Source of the DNA: an uncultured Ignavibacteriota bacterium
GTDB lineage: Bacteria > Bacteroidota > Ignavibacteria > UBA10030 > UBA8401
Assembly: GCA_903861125.1 (NCBI GenBank)
Contig: CAIOTF010000040.1
Coordinates: 1-43,496 of the forward strand
Direction of reading: 5' to 3'
Length of the DNA: 43,496 nucleotides
This document shows positions 33,522 through 43,259 of this stretch, piece after piece. Made by a program: the position numbers and the translations under genes. Under the pieces are notes generated by a model, which saw only the letters and a list, made by a program, of their open reading frames with translations, did no database searches and was not told the origin of the DNA. The first letter of the stretch is position 1, and each line of letters starts with the position of its first letter.

Positions 33522-36497
33522 CTATTCAATAATTCGGTCAAGGATCATACTCATTTCAATTCCGTAGAACAGATCGGGATTACGTTTCTCATCCATTTGC
33601 TGGGTCAAAGAAACATAGTATCGCCGAATCGCATAATCATCTAAGAAGTTGTTTACATAGAAAGATATTTCAGCACCTTTAAAGAGTGATTTGCTCATAT
33701 TGAAACTAAAGAGCCATTTATTCGGCTTGAGTTTCATCTCCCGGCTGAAAAGATAATTTGCAACGTCGGCCTGATTGGCAATGGCAGGGTCTATCGGCGC
33801 CTGATCGTATGTTTGCGAACGTTCGAACAGTACTTGTTCGGCACGCAACGTTACCCACAAGCCGAGCGAACGCAATGTGTATTTGGCAGAATAATTTAAC
33901 TGGAAGCGGTCATTCCATTTTTCATTCCTGGGATACGTCCACCCGATGACCGTATCGACCAGCGAAGTGTGTAAGGCATAATTCGGATATTGACCTTTGC
34001 TAGCATCATATGTGGCAGAGAAATATCTTCCGGCACCTGGATTTTTGATGAACAGGTACGATCCGTTTACAGAGAAGACCATGTTTAACGGTTCGATCCG
34101 TGATGACTTTAAGCTGAATTCCAATCCTTTCGTTTCCGTTTTGCCGATGTTCGACAGCCGGGAGAACTCATTGACGAAATACGCCTTATATGCATTCCCG
34201 GATTGAACTTCGGCAAACAGCGGAATATCGTTCGACATGGGATACCCGTTCCTGATTTTATAATATCCGGAGAGTGTCACTCCAATCTTATTAAAGAGCT
34301 GCTGATCATACGATACCTCACACATCGACTCGCGGTATCCTTTTAGATTCGGCTGCCACAGATCCTGACGAAAAAAATAATTCTTTCCGTCAACAGGATT
34401 TCTCCACGGAGAAACATCTTCCGGAGGGTACAGTGTACTCATCGGCGGCGATTTGGACGATGTACCGGCACTCAATCGAAGCTGGTTATTCTTTGAAAAA
34501 TAGATCATCACATTCAAGCGGGGATTAAAGAACGATCCCTGGCGTGATTGTACGATATCGCCGTCTCCCCACGCTCCTGACAGATTGAATTTTGTCGGAT
34601 TGTACATCTCGTACCGGAATCCAAACATTACGTTGAAATCAAAGAACAGATGACCGGTAATCTTATCCTCGCAATACAATCCGACCAGCAATTGTCCGGG
34701 AATATTGTTAAACGAATACGGCCGGTTGCCGGATCCCTGACCGTAATAACTCAGCAGCGTATCAAACACAACACCTTCGCCGGTATTCGCATTGTATTGA
34801 GGTTCAATTCCATACAAGACCTTGTGAATAACAGAGCCGGTATAAAAAACATTATTATATTCCAGACGACCGCCGACATTCCATTCCACTCCCTTGTTTT
34901 CAAGTTTGCCGATATAACTTGTGATGGTATCGCCGGAAGGAATGATGACATAATCAGTCACCAGTTTTGACTTCATGGAATTTTCACGGCGCATTGTAGT
35001 GTAGAAATTATAATCCAGCGACGAGACCCCTTCGTTGAATTTAAAATTTCCCCATGTTGATGCCGACACGGAATAACTGTGGTTAAAGTTATTTGTTTTC
35101 CGCAGATCACCTCTTGGCTCCTGATCATCCATAATACGCTGAAGAGACAACTTATAATTCGTCTGCAGTGCATCGTCCAACATTTTTTGAGAATAGACAG
35201 TCTGTCCTGTTAAACGTACGTATTCATCACCTGTCACCCTCACATCTCTTTCGCTTTGTGCGGCGTTAACATTATAACTGATGGCGCCTTCGCCCAACGC
35301 CACACCCCCTTCAGCATTTGCTTCTTTGGTATCCGGATTGTTTTTCAACTTAATGCGGTGAGGAGAAACACCTGCTTTGGTTCTCATATTGATGACACCC
35401 GAGGTTACATCGCCATATTTTACGGAAGGCAATCCGGTGATCACTTCAAGATTTTCGATATTATCGGCCGGTATCGTACGAAGATCGACACTGCCTCCGA
35501 TATTTGATGTGCCGAATGTGGCGCCGACGGGGCGTTGGAATTGGAGGTTGGCATTATTGGAAACAGGCATTCCGTCAACTACTACAAGCGTGCCGAATGC
35601 GCTTCCGAAATCGTTTTCGTTCCCTCTCAGCGCAACTTGTGATGTTTTGCTTAGTCCGGGATTTTCTGTTTTTTGAACTCCCGGCACAAGATCCAGTACA
35701 TCTTTCAGGCTCGATGCCTGGAAGTGTTCTATTTCGCCACTTGATATTTTCGTCTTAGTTCCCACTTCATCCGGAAGCAGTTCTGCCGTGCCGAGCACTT
35801 CAATACCACCAATCTGAAATGCCGTAACTTTCAGCGTCAGGTTTATTTCCAGAATCTCGCCGGCTTGAATTGTTATTTTGCGTATAATCTTCTCGTACCC
35901 CGTAAACGATACTACCAAAGTATATACTGCGGGATTCAGTTTCCGAAGAAGAAAGTTTCCATTGACATCTGTGGTGCAGCCATTCCGTAATTCCTGCACC
36001 AGAACATTTGCGCCGACAATGTTTTCTCCTCCATCCGTTTTTACATTACCGCGGATACCCCCTGTTGATTCATCGATCTTTGTCTGACTTGCGAGCAGAA
36101 CCCCACCCGGTTCGAATTCATAGTATCCGATGCCGTGACCGGAGAACAGTTCGTCAAGAACACTATATAAGGGCTGGTTCACTGCATTGATGGTAATGCC
36201 GGAAATATTCAATAACCGGTCACCGTACACAAAATTGATCTTGTTTTTTTTGGATATGTCGTGAATCACTTCAGAGAGTTTAGCGTTGACAGAGTGGATT
36301 GAAACGTACGTTGCGAGCGTAGAATGCGTTAACGCTCCAAGAATTTCTCCGTTTTTGTCGTACTCTAATACAATTTCGTTATCATCTCCGGGAACCAAAT
36401 ACGTTTTTTCGGAATCACCCGGATCCTGAAACGATGAAGCAGGAACGACTACGGCGAAAGTAAATACACAACACCAATATGTAAATATCGTTCGAAT
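33522..36497 (-). CDS. TonB-dependent receptor with STN domain, apparent ATT start
   Basis: A 991-residue receptor if translation starts at the ATT at 36495-36497. From there the frame gives a good signal peptide (RTIFTYWCCVFTFAVVVPASS). The STN domain is at about 71-129, a carboxypeptidase-regulatory-like domain at 146-223, the plug at about 248-380 (LRGNENDFGSAFGTLVVVDG) and the barrel to the end. The STN domain fits signalling to the FecR protein encoded immediately upstream. The first in-frame ATG/GTG/TTG is a TTG at 36398, which would lose the signal peptide. AAGGG lies 6 bases before the ATT and the FecR stop lies 2 bases before it. A sequencing error is the main alternative. The ligand is unknown. 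Confidence 0.9.
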   Translation of the reverse strand: MRTIFTYWCCVFTFAVVVPASSFQDPGDSEKTYLVPGDDNEIVLEYDKNGEILGALTHSTLATYVSIHSVNAKLSEVIHDISKKNKINFVYGDRLLNISGITINAVNQPLYSVLDELFSGHGIGYYEFEPGGVLLASQTKIDESTGGIRGNVKTDGGENIVGANVLVQELRNGCTTDVNGNFLLRKLNPAVYTLVVSFTGYEKIIRKITIQAGEILEINLTLKVTAFQIGGIEVLGTAELLPDEVGTKTKISSGEIEHFQASSLKDVLDLVPGVQKTENPGLSKTSQVALRGNENDFGSAFGTLVVVDGMPVSNNANLQFQRPVGATFGTSNIGGSVDLRTIPADNIENLEVITGLPSVKYGDVTSGVINMRTKAGVSPHRIKLKNNPDTKEANAEGGVALGEGAISYNVNAAQSERDVRVTGDEYVRLTGQTVYSQKMLDDALQTNYKLSLQRIMDDQEPRGDLRKTNNFNHSYSVSASTWGNFKFNEGVSSLDYNFYTTMRRENSMKSKLVTDYVIIPSGDTITSYIGKLENKGVEWNVGGRLEYNNVFYTGSVIHKVLYGIEPQYNANTGEGVVFDTLLSYYGQGSGNRPYSFNNIPGQLLVGLYCEDKITGHLFFDFNVMFGFRYEMYNPTKFNLSGAWGDGDIVQSRQGSFFNPRLNVMIYFSKNNQLRLSAGTSSKSPPMSTLYPPEDVSPWRNPVDGKNYFFRQDLWQPNLKGYRESMCEVSYDQQLFNKIGVTLSGYYKIRNGYPMSNDIPLFAEVQSGNAYKAYFVNEFSRLSNIGKTETKGLEFSLKSSRIEPLNMVFSVNGSYLFIKNPGAGRYFSATYDASKGQYPNYALHTSLVDTVIGWTYPRNEKWNDRFQLNYSAKYTLRSLGLWVTLRAEQVLFERSQTYDQAPIDPAIANQADVANYLFSREMKLKPNKWLFSFNMSKSLFKGAEISFYVNNFLDDYAIRRYYVSLTQQMDEKRNPDLFYGIEMSMILDRIIE

Positions 36498-36499
36498 TG

Positions 36500-37618
36500 T
36501 TATCCCTTGATAGTGTTCTTCTTTTTTGAATGACTGTCCACGGTGATGACACCGTTATTATGCGATACACTGATATCCAATGTGATACTGATAACAGTAA
36601 GGATATTATTCATAGAGTCGGTGTTGAAATATCCGGTAATGGTTTTCGTTTTTAGTGATTCTTCGACAAAAAATACTTTTACATTATAGTACCGCTCAAT
36701 TTCATCCATTACATCTTTTAATGATGAATGTGAGAATGATAATTTGTCGTCCCGCCACGCAAGGGCATGCCGCAGCTGAACTTTCTTCGGCTGCGATAAT
36801 CCGGTCACTTCGTCATACGATACTATTTCACCTGTTTTCAACTTGTATTTTTTTTGCGATGCAAGAGCGTAAGTTTCCACAATTCCTTTGACAACAACAA
36901 CGCTGACGGATGTTCCCCGGTTTTTAATATTAAACTCGGTTCCCCGAACTACTGTCATCGTCTTTGCACATTTCACCTGGAACGGTCGTGTGATGTCGTG
37001 CGTGACAGATAGATATGCTTCACCTTCCAGTTCCACTTTTCGTTCGGTTGCATTAAAATCGTTGGAGATCTTCAACGTGCTGGAGGAATTCAGGTGGATT
37101 CTTGATCCGTCACGGAGCATGAGAGATTTTTTTTCTCCCTTCTGCGTCGTGATTATTGTCCAATCATTTGGCGATGTGATCTGCTGTGCCGGATCATTGA
37201 TTTTAACTCGCCCGTGATATTTGTTCACCACAAACCCGATTGTAAACATGACCAGGATAATCGCCGCCGCAGATAAATACTTCCCATAATTAGGCCAACT
37301 GAATCCGGCAAAGATATTTTTCTCCGGTCCGTTCAAATGCTGCAAGTGTACCGTACGCTTTACAGAGGCACTGTTTTTCAAATGATCATCGGGAAGACGT
37401 GATGTTATAACTTCCCATTGGCGGAGTGGATCGGGGGGCATCATAGTGCGGGATGGTCCGCATTGTTCCCAAAGGACCTTAACAGAACGGAACTGCTTCC
37501 GGTTTTTCTCGGATCTCGCCATCCATTCTTCAAAGATTTTCTTTTCTTTCGGAGTTATCTCATTATTAATAACCCTGACGAGAAAATGATATTCAATATT
37601 TATTGGTTTTTTTGCCAT
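36500..37618 (-). CDS. FecR-type anti-sigma factor
   Basis: A 372-residue protein: cytoplasmic N-terminal part with helices of the sigma-binding type (1-60), one membrane helix (114-133), a periplasmic FecR domain (about 150-255, with GSRIHLNSSSTLKI and VVRGTEFNIKNRG), and a C-terminal DUF4974/STN-like domain (about 290-360). It should pass the receptor signal to an ECF sigma factor. No such sigma gene lies in the window: upstream is the divergent M16 gene. It is the first gene of the run and is followed by the receptor with a 2-base gap. Confidence 0.9.
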   Translation of the reverse strand: MAKKPINIEYHFLVRVINNEITPKEKKIFEEWMARSEKNRKQFRSVKVLWEQCGPSRTMMPPDPLRQWEVITSRLPDDHLKNSASVKRTVHLQHLNGPEKNIFAGFSWPNYGKYLSAAAIILVMFTIGFVVNKYHGRVKINDPAQQITSPNDWTIITTQKGEKKSLMLRDGSRIHLNSSSTLKISNDFNATERKVELEGEAYLSVTHDITRPFQVKCAKTMTVVRGTEFNIKNRGTSVSVVVVKGIVETYALASQKKYKLKTGEIVSYDEVTGLSQPKKVQLRHALAWRDDKLSFSHSSLKDVMDEIERYYNVKVFFVEESLKTKTITGYFNTDSMNNILTVISITLDISVSHNNGVITVDSHSKKKNTIKG

Positions 37619-37883
37619 AGTATTTGTCGTTTACATAAAAGACACAAACCGCGAAATATTGTACTACGGCCGCCGAAAAAATATTTCACTATTTTACAGT
37701 ATTCCGGCAACGCCAAAAGTGCTTCAATTATATCGTTTTTTGAGGTCCGGCAAGGGGTAAAATGCTGATCGGACAGTAACTATGATTTGGCTGTTTCTGT
37801 ATAGTACATTTACCAATAAATTGTGTATTAATAGTGGGAACATTGTAATTATCATCCATTGGACACACACGAAAGGTAATACC
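37619..37883. promoter_or_regulatory. Divergent promoter region of fecR and the M16 gene
   Basis: 265 bases between divergent genes, so both promoters should be here. No sigma-factor gene or clear operator was found. The in-frame sequence from 37782 ahead of the M16 ATG is not considered coding. Confidence 0.5.
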
Positions 37884-40703
37884 ATGAAATTAATCAGAAA
37901 TGGCTGCATTTTCTTAATGTTATTGATTATATGCAGTGTTACATCAAATGCACAAACACACAAACAATACGGCTTGATGGATACTTTGACTCCCTCACCC
38001 AATGTTTTGATCGGTACGCTCCCCAATGGTTTACGATATTACATCCGTGAGAACAAAAAACCGGAAAAAAGGATGGAACTGCGCCTTGCAGTAAAAACGG
38101 GCTCCGTATTGGAAGATAACGATCAGCAGGGTCTTGCTCACTTTGTAGAGCATATGATGTTCAACGGAACAAAACGTTTCCCTAAAATGGATATCGTTAA
38201 TTTTTTAGAACGAACAGGCGTCCGTTTCGGTCCCCACTTAAATGCAAATACCAGTTTTGATGAAACTGTGTATATGATTCAGGTCCCGACCGATTCGCTG
38301 GAAGTCGTACAAAAATCATTGAACATCATTGAAGATTGGACACGTGCCGTTCTATTTGAAGATTCTGAAATCGACAAGGAACGGGGAGTGATCGGTGAAG
38401 AATGGCGCCTTGGCCGCGGAGCATCTGAGCGGGTGAATTACAAACATTACCCACTCATTTTTTTCAAATCAAAATATGCAGACCGTTTACCGATCGGCAA
38501 AAAAGAGGTCATTGATACAGCAGACTACGATGCCGTGAAACGATTTTACCGCGATTGGTACCGGCCCAACCTTATGGCCGTAGTCGTTGTAGGTGATTTC
38601 GATAAAAAAGAGATTGAAAAAATGATCGTCGAACGGTTCTCTTCACTGAAGAACCCACTCTCTGAACGTGCACGGGAGGAATTCACAATTCCCGATCACA
38701 AAGAGCCTCTCATCTCTGTCGCCGCGGACAAAGAACTTCCGGGATCCTCGGTGGCCATTTATTTCAAACGAGTAAAAACAATTCCGGTAACCGTTGGCGG
38801 CTATAAAGAACATATCCTGGATGGTTTATATAACGGCATGCTGAACGCGCGATTGCAGGAACGATTGCAAAAACCGAATCCTCCTTTCATCACAGGAAGT
38901 GTCGGCAGTATCGATTTTGCAGGAGACAGACAGGCATTCGGAATGATTGCATCGGTAAAAGAAACGGATATCGTTCGCGGCCTGGAAGCGCTTGTAACGG
39001 AAGCATTCCGTGTAAAGCAGCATGGGTTTACGCAGACCGAGCTCGACCGCCAGAAATTACAACGAATGCGAATGATTGAGCAGACGTATAAAGAACAAGG
39101 GAAAACTGAATCGAATACATATGCCAATGAGTATTTGCGAAATTTTCTAGAGCGAGAAATGATACCGGGAATTGCTGCGGAATACGATCTGTATCAACAA
39201 CTCCTTCCGACGATCACATTGGCAGAGATCAACAGTCTATCGACTGAACGCATATTGGACAGCAACCGCGTTATTACTGTCTCCATCCCTGAAAAAGCGG
39301 GCGTCATGGTTCCCACCAAGGAAGAAATAGTACGGATCCTGGATGATGCCGGCAAAAAATCGTTGGAACCATATATTGATGCCGTCAATGCAAAACCACT
39401 TCTTTCCGCACAACCTAAAACCGGGAAGGTGATCTCACAACGGCAGATTAAAGAGTTGGATGCCTGGGAATGGAAACTTTCCAACGGAGCCACAGTAGTT
39501 TTAAAATCAACCGATTTCAAGAATGATGATATTTCCTTTGTGGCCTTCAGTCACGGCGGTCATTCTCTCGTTACGAATAAGGATTTCGTTTCCGCAAGCA
39601 TGGCCGGGCAACTGACGGCAATGAGCGGAATCGGTGAATTTGATGCCGTTACGCTGCAAAAAAAAATGGCTGGCAAAATCGTCAAGGTCAATCCGTATAT
39701 CGCTGAATTATCGGAAGGGTTCATCGGCAATTCCTCACCAAAGGATCTCGAAACACTGTTCCAACTTGTGTATCTCAATTTCACGGCACCGCGGAGTGAT
39801 TCATCCGCCATCGGCGCATTTCTTTCACGGATAAAATCTTCCCTTCAGAATTCTTCCGCATCTCCTGATCAGGCCTTCAAGGATACGGCACAGGTTACGT
39901 TGGCGCAATATCATTATCGCGCCCGCGTTCAGTCACCTGCATTAATCGATGAGGTGAACAGTGCAAAGGCATTTTCAATTTTTAAGGAGCGTTTTTCCGA
40001 TGCAAGCGGTTTTAAGTTCTTCTTCGTTGGTAATTTCTCACCCGACAGCATGAAACCTCTGGTGGAAAAATACCTTGCATCCCTGCCGGCACTGAAAAAG
40101 AATGAAAAGTGGAAAGATGTTGGCCTGCATGCACCAAAAGGTATCGTTGTTAAAGAGGTTATCAAAGGGATTGAGCCGAAAAGTTCCGTCCTGCTTTCCT
40201 ATAACGGGTCATTCAATTGGTCTGCACAAAACCGGTTCGATTTTTCTGCAATGATTGAAGTGCTGCGGATCAAACTCCGGGAAGTCCTCCGGGAAGATAA
40301 AAGCGGTGTCTACGGCATCAATATCACCGGCAGTACAGTCCATCTGCCCCGTAACGAATATTCCATCCGAATCAGTTTTGGATGCAACCCGAACCGTGTT
40401 GATGAATTGGTTTCAACCGTAGTTCAGCAAATTGACAGTATGAAAATGAAACCGGTTAACGCGGTGTATATTGACAAGGTAAAAGAATTACAGCGACGTG
40501 ACCGCGAAGTAAATTTAAAAGATAATAACTATTGGATCGGACTTTTCAGGACGAATTATGCCAACGGAGAAGATCCCCGCAGTATGCTGAAAATTCCGGA
40601 ACGGATCGACAAATTAAGCGCGGCGGATATCCAGTTATCGGCAAAGAAATATTTTGATCAGAAGAATGTGGTAAAGATCATACTAAAGCCCGAAAAACAA
40701 TAA
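37884..40703 (+). CDS. Periplasmic M16 zinc protease, two-domain single chain (second copy)
   Basis: 939 residues from the ATG at 37884, which has GAAAGG 7 bases upstream and is followed by a signal peptide ending near SNAQ; an upstream in-frame start at 37782 is rejected. The zinc motif is His86-Phe-Val-Glu89-His90 (GLAHFVEHMMFNGT), with a later Glu in GVIGEEWR (168-175) as third ligand. The C-terminal half repeats the fold without the motif. It is only distantly similar to the M16 protein at 19063-21861, so it is not a recent duplicate. It diverges from fecR and the TonB receptor, suggesting a shared role in handling imported protein. Confidence 0.92.
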   Translation: MKLIRNGCIFLMLLIICSVTSNAQTHKQYGLMDTLTPSPNVLIGTLPNGLRYYIRENKKPEKRMELRLAVKTGSVLEDNDQQGLAHFVEHMMFNGTKRFPKMDIVNFLERTGVRFGPHLNANTSFDETVYMIQVPTDSLEVVQKSLNIIEDWTRAVLFEDSEIDKERGVIGEEWRLGRGASERVNYKHYPLIFFKSKYADRLPIGKKEVIDTADYDAVKRFYRDWYRPNLMAVVVVGDFDKKEIEKMIVERFSSLKNPLSERAREEFTIPDHKEPLISVAADKELPGSSVAIYFKRVKTIPVTVGGYKEHILDGLYNGMLNARLQERLQKPNPPFITGSVGSIDFAGDRQAFGMIASVKETDIVRGLEALVTEAFRVKQHGFTQTELDRQKLQRMRMIEQTYKEQGKTESNTYANEYLRNFLEREMIPGIAAEYDLYQQLLPTITLAEINSLSTERILDSNRVITVSIPEKAGVMVPTKEEIVRILDDAGKKSLEPYIDAVNAKPLLSAQPKTGKVISQRQIKELDAWEWKLSNGATVVLKSTDFKNDDISFVAFSHGGHSLVTNKDFVSASMAGQLTAMSGIGEFDAVTLQKKMAGKIVKVNPYIAELSEGFIGNSSPKDLETLFQLVYLNFTAPRSDSSAIGAFLSRIKSSLQNSSASPDQAFKDTAQVTLAQYHYRARVQSPALIDEVNSAKAFSIFKERFSDASGFKFFFVGNFSPDSMKPLVEKYLASLPALKKNEKWKDVGLHAPKGIVVKEVIKGIEPKSSVLLSYNGSFNWSAQNRFDFSAMIEVLRIKLREVLREDKSGVYGINITGSTVHLPRNEYSIRISFGCNPNRVDELVSTVVQQIDSMKMKPVNAVYIDKVKELQRRDREVNLKDNNYWIGLFRTNYANGEDPRSMLKIPERIDKLSAADIQLSAKKYFDQKNVVKIILKPEKQ

Positions 40704-40790
40704 CGCCGACCTAAGAAGAAATGTAACACCAATTGTTTGCATGCCGTTCATCATCGTTCGGCACGGTTATCTGCGAAGAACAGAACATAA

Positions 40791-40830
40791 AAAAACATCC
40801 GCGAATGTAATATTATTTGCGGATGTTTTT
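40791..40830. terminator. Bidirectional terminator
   Basis: AAAAACATCCGC (40791-40802) pairs with GCGGATGTTTTT (40819-40830), flanked by A and T runs on both sides. It lies between the converging M16 (plus) and C25-type (minus) genes and can serve both. Confidence 0.85.
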
Positions 40831-40853
40831 TTTCAACTAACAGAATAAAGTGT

Positions 40854-43070
40854 TTACGGTGTCACTGGATCATTGGAGCCAGTCATAAGCCGGTTTTTTG
40901 TCTTTAACGCTTCGTTCTTTAATTCCGGAGCAGAAGATGGATCAGCTATCAGTTTATTGCACGCATCGATGAATTCTCCCCGCCGATACGAAAACGAATA
41001 CCAGCCCATTGCTTCAATTGCAGTTACACGAACACGAAGAGGATTACCCGCCTTTAATGCAACATTCAACAAGACCGGTACAGCCCCGGTGTAATTATAC
41101 AACCGGAATGTTCTGATTGTTTGCACTCGTGACTTCACCGAAAGCGTATCATTCAGACTTAGTGGTACAAGATCCGAATCGAGCCGTGAATGATAATATA
41201 AACGGGACCGTTTAAAGTCCGCCAAAAAACTTTCTTTTTTTGAACCTTCGGCAACATGGTTCGCAAATTCTTGCAGCGGACCTGCTATTACATCAAGACC
41301 AATTTTTTCCATGGCATTACGTGCGCTGTACTGAACCCGTTCCGATGCATCTGTCATTGATGCTTTTGCTACCGCAGAAGCGTAATCCGGTTTACTGACC
41401 TCTCCCATCCACAAAATCGCTATGCGGCGGATAAACTCATACGGATCTTCTGCTGCTATCATCAATGCTTTTTCGAATATTTCAGTACGCAGGACAGCAA
41501 GATATTTTAAAGCTGCCATCCGAACATTGTAAGACGGATCGTTCTTGAATATTGTGAACAGTTCCTGTTCAAACGCTTTCCCCTCGTTTTGGAACATCAT
41601 CGTCACAGCCAAGGAACGAAGCGGTACATCCTGTTCCTTCAGCAATTTTTTCCACGTTGCAACATCACTGCGTTTTGACGAAAGCAAGGTTTGAATATCA
41701 GTTTGAGTTCGGTTGGCAAACCTGTACGTCGGATCGCCAATGATATGCGATTCGAGCGTATTGCGGAACCGGTGCCACGAACCAATACGGACACCATATC
41801 CCAAAAGACCGATATGCTCATTTGCCCACACATCCTGCAGAATATTAACGGAATTTGCGACTGCGGCTACCGTTCGTCCGTTCCCAAACACATATTTACC
41901 CGCGACATACTCCTTTTCATGGAAACTTCCGTTAAAACATTCATCGAACATAACAAAACGCGGCTGCGGTGCAATCATGTCAATGTCGTACGAGTGAATG
42001 TCCTGCTTTTCATCGTCGATGGAATCCGCGGCGGCAACAGAATCGGTGAACGTATCGGCGAACCATTCTTTCGGAAGACGATACTGATCTACATAGTACT
42101 GCAGCGCTTCGTCAACAGATTTTTTTCGCCGTTTTGCCGTACGCATCTTACTGCGGATGAAACGTTTGATCGCCTGGATATTATGGTCCATCATAAAAGT
42201 CGGCGGTTCCCCAACGATCAGCTGAGCATCGACTGCACCATGGGCATGAAAGAGCGCAAGATCAAGATCATCGCTCTGCACTTTCTGCACCAGCATCGCC
42301 TTCATTTCGTGGTCCATCGCAAAGTTGAGATTCTGTATGTGCCCTCCCGGTTGGTATAGCGACGGAAATAGTTCTTTCATCGCAAAACTATTCCCTTCCC
42401 ACGATGCAAGCGACTCGGAGTGATATCCGTAACCGGTATACACAAGAGCATTGTCTAAAACCTCACTCTTCTTCTTTTCACGCACTATACGGTCGAAATA
42501 TTTTTTCAGGATATCGTATTTTTCATCTCCATTCACAGGAGATTTAATTCGTGCGCTGTACATGTCACGGTCAATACGCTGCGGAGAATCTGCATCGAGG
42601 GAATAATAAAAGTACAATTTCCGCGCGGTATCCTGTTTTATGAATGTGAATTTCAGATCAAGATCGTCGTAGAATCTGTCGGATGGAACAGAGGACCTAA
42701 CCCATGATACTTCCTGATCCAATTTGAACGCCGTTGTCATGTGTTGAGCATCGCGGATCATCGGAATCGGAATATCGCCAACGAGAACAAATCCTTCTAG
42801 CGGGATTTTTTCGGAATACAATTTCTTAATGACTGATTTTACGGCATCAGCATTTTTCCAATCATCAACAACGATGTACGAAGGAAGTCCGTCACGTTCA
42901 ACGCTCGACCGGTATGCGTCTACCGACTCGCCGATCTTTTGATATGTTTCTGCGTCAACAATAATCGCAAATGTCGTGCTCCCCTTAATCGTCGGTTTTT
43001 TGAGGATACTGTCAGCTTCAAGAAGACCAACAGAAAGAAATAGAATAAGTAAATATGTTACACACTTCAT
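40854..43070 (-). CDS. C25 (gingipain-like) peptidase fused to HEAT repeats
   Basis: A 738-residue protein with a signal peptide (about 1-19). Residues ~30-450 match the caspase-like fold of peptidase family C25: FVLVGDIP at 94-101, His277 in HAHG, Cys378 in FDECFNG, and HIIGDPTYRF near 442-451. The two catalytic residues are ~100 apart, against ~33 in gingipain R, because of an inserted helical segment at ~290-370. Residues ~470-735 are HEAT-type helical repeats (for example NVRMAALKYLAVL, VRVTAIEAMGWY). It has no type IX sorting domain, unlike gingipains. Substrate and location beyond export are unknown. Confidence 0.82.
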   Translation of the reverse strand: MKCVTYLLILFLSVGLLEADSILKKPTIKGSTTFAIIVDAETYQKIGESVDAYRSSVERDGLPSYIVVDDWKNADAVKSVIKKLYSEKIPLEGFVLVGDIPIPMIRDAQHMTTAFKLDQEVSWVRSSVPSDRFYDDLDLKFTFIKQDTARKLYFYYSLDADSPQRIDRDMYSARIKSPVNGDEKYDILKKYFDRIVREKKKSEVLDNALVYTGYGYHSESLASWEGNSFAMKELFPSLYQPGGHIQNLNFAMDHEMKAMLVQKVQSDDLDLALFHAHGAVDAQLIVGEPPTFMMDHNIQAIKRFIRSKMRTAKRRKKSVDEALQYYVDQYRLPKEWFADTFTDSVAAADSIDDEKQDIHSYDIDMIAPQPRFVMFDECFNGSFHEKEYVAGKYVFGNGRTVAAVANSVNILQDVWANEHIGLLGYGVRIGSWHRFRNTLESHIIGDPTYRFANRTQTDIQTLLSSKRSDVATWKKLLKEQDVPLRSLAVTMMFQNEGKAFEQELFTIFKNDPSYNVRMAALKYLAVLRTEIFEKALMIAAEDPYEFIRRIAILWMGEVSKPDYASAVAKASMTDASERVQYSARNAMEKIGLDVIAGPLQEFANHVAEGSKKESFLADFKRSRLYYHSRLDSDLVPLSLNDTLSVKSRVQTIRTFRLYNYTGAVPVLLNVALKAGNPLRVRVTAIEAMGWYSFSYRRGEFIDACNKLIADPSSAPELKNEALKTKNRLMTGSNDPVTP

Positions 43071-43106
43071 GTTGTACCTTTTTCAAGATTGATTTAATTC
43101 ATCAAG

Positions 43107-43248
43107 AATCCCGCTGTGAAACAACACAGCGGGATTTCAGATGAATCATTTTGAAACTACTTCGTTAACAATCCCGCCAAAATGCAGCGGGATTTATTCA
43201 AACCAAATATTCTTTCATAAACAACCCCGACAGAAAAACGTCGGGGTT
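43107..43248. terminator. Three tandem hairpins
   Basis: Three stems lie in a row: AATCCCGCTGTG with its exact complement (43107-43136), AATCCCGC/GCGGGATT (43170-43194) and AACCCCGAC/GTCGGGGTT (43223-43248). Each has flanking A/T runs. They follow the gene that ends at 43260 and precede the promoter of the C25-type gene, so they probably form a strong transcription stop. Confidence 0.7.
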
Positions 43249-43259
43249 TATTCAAACTA

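Noticed and set aside
37782-37883. Longer N-terminus of the plus-strand M16 protease
   Set aside because: The ATG at 37884 has a ribosome-binding site and is followed directly by a signal peptide.
19063-40703. The two M16 genes as a recent duplication
   Set aside because: They share only family motifs; the sequences around HxxEH and elsewhere differ widely.
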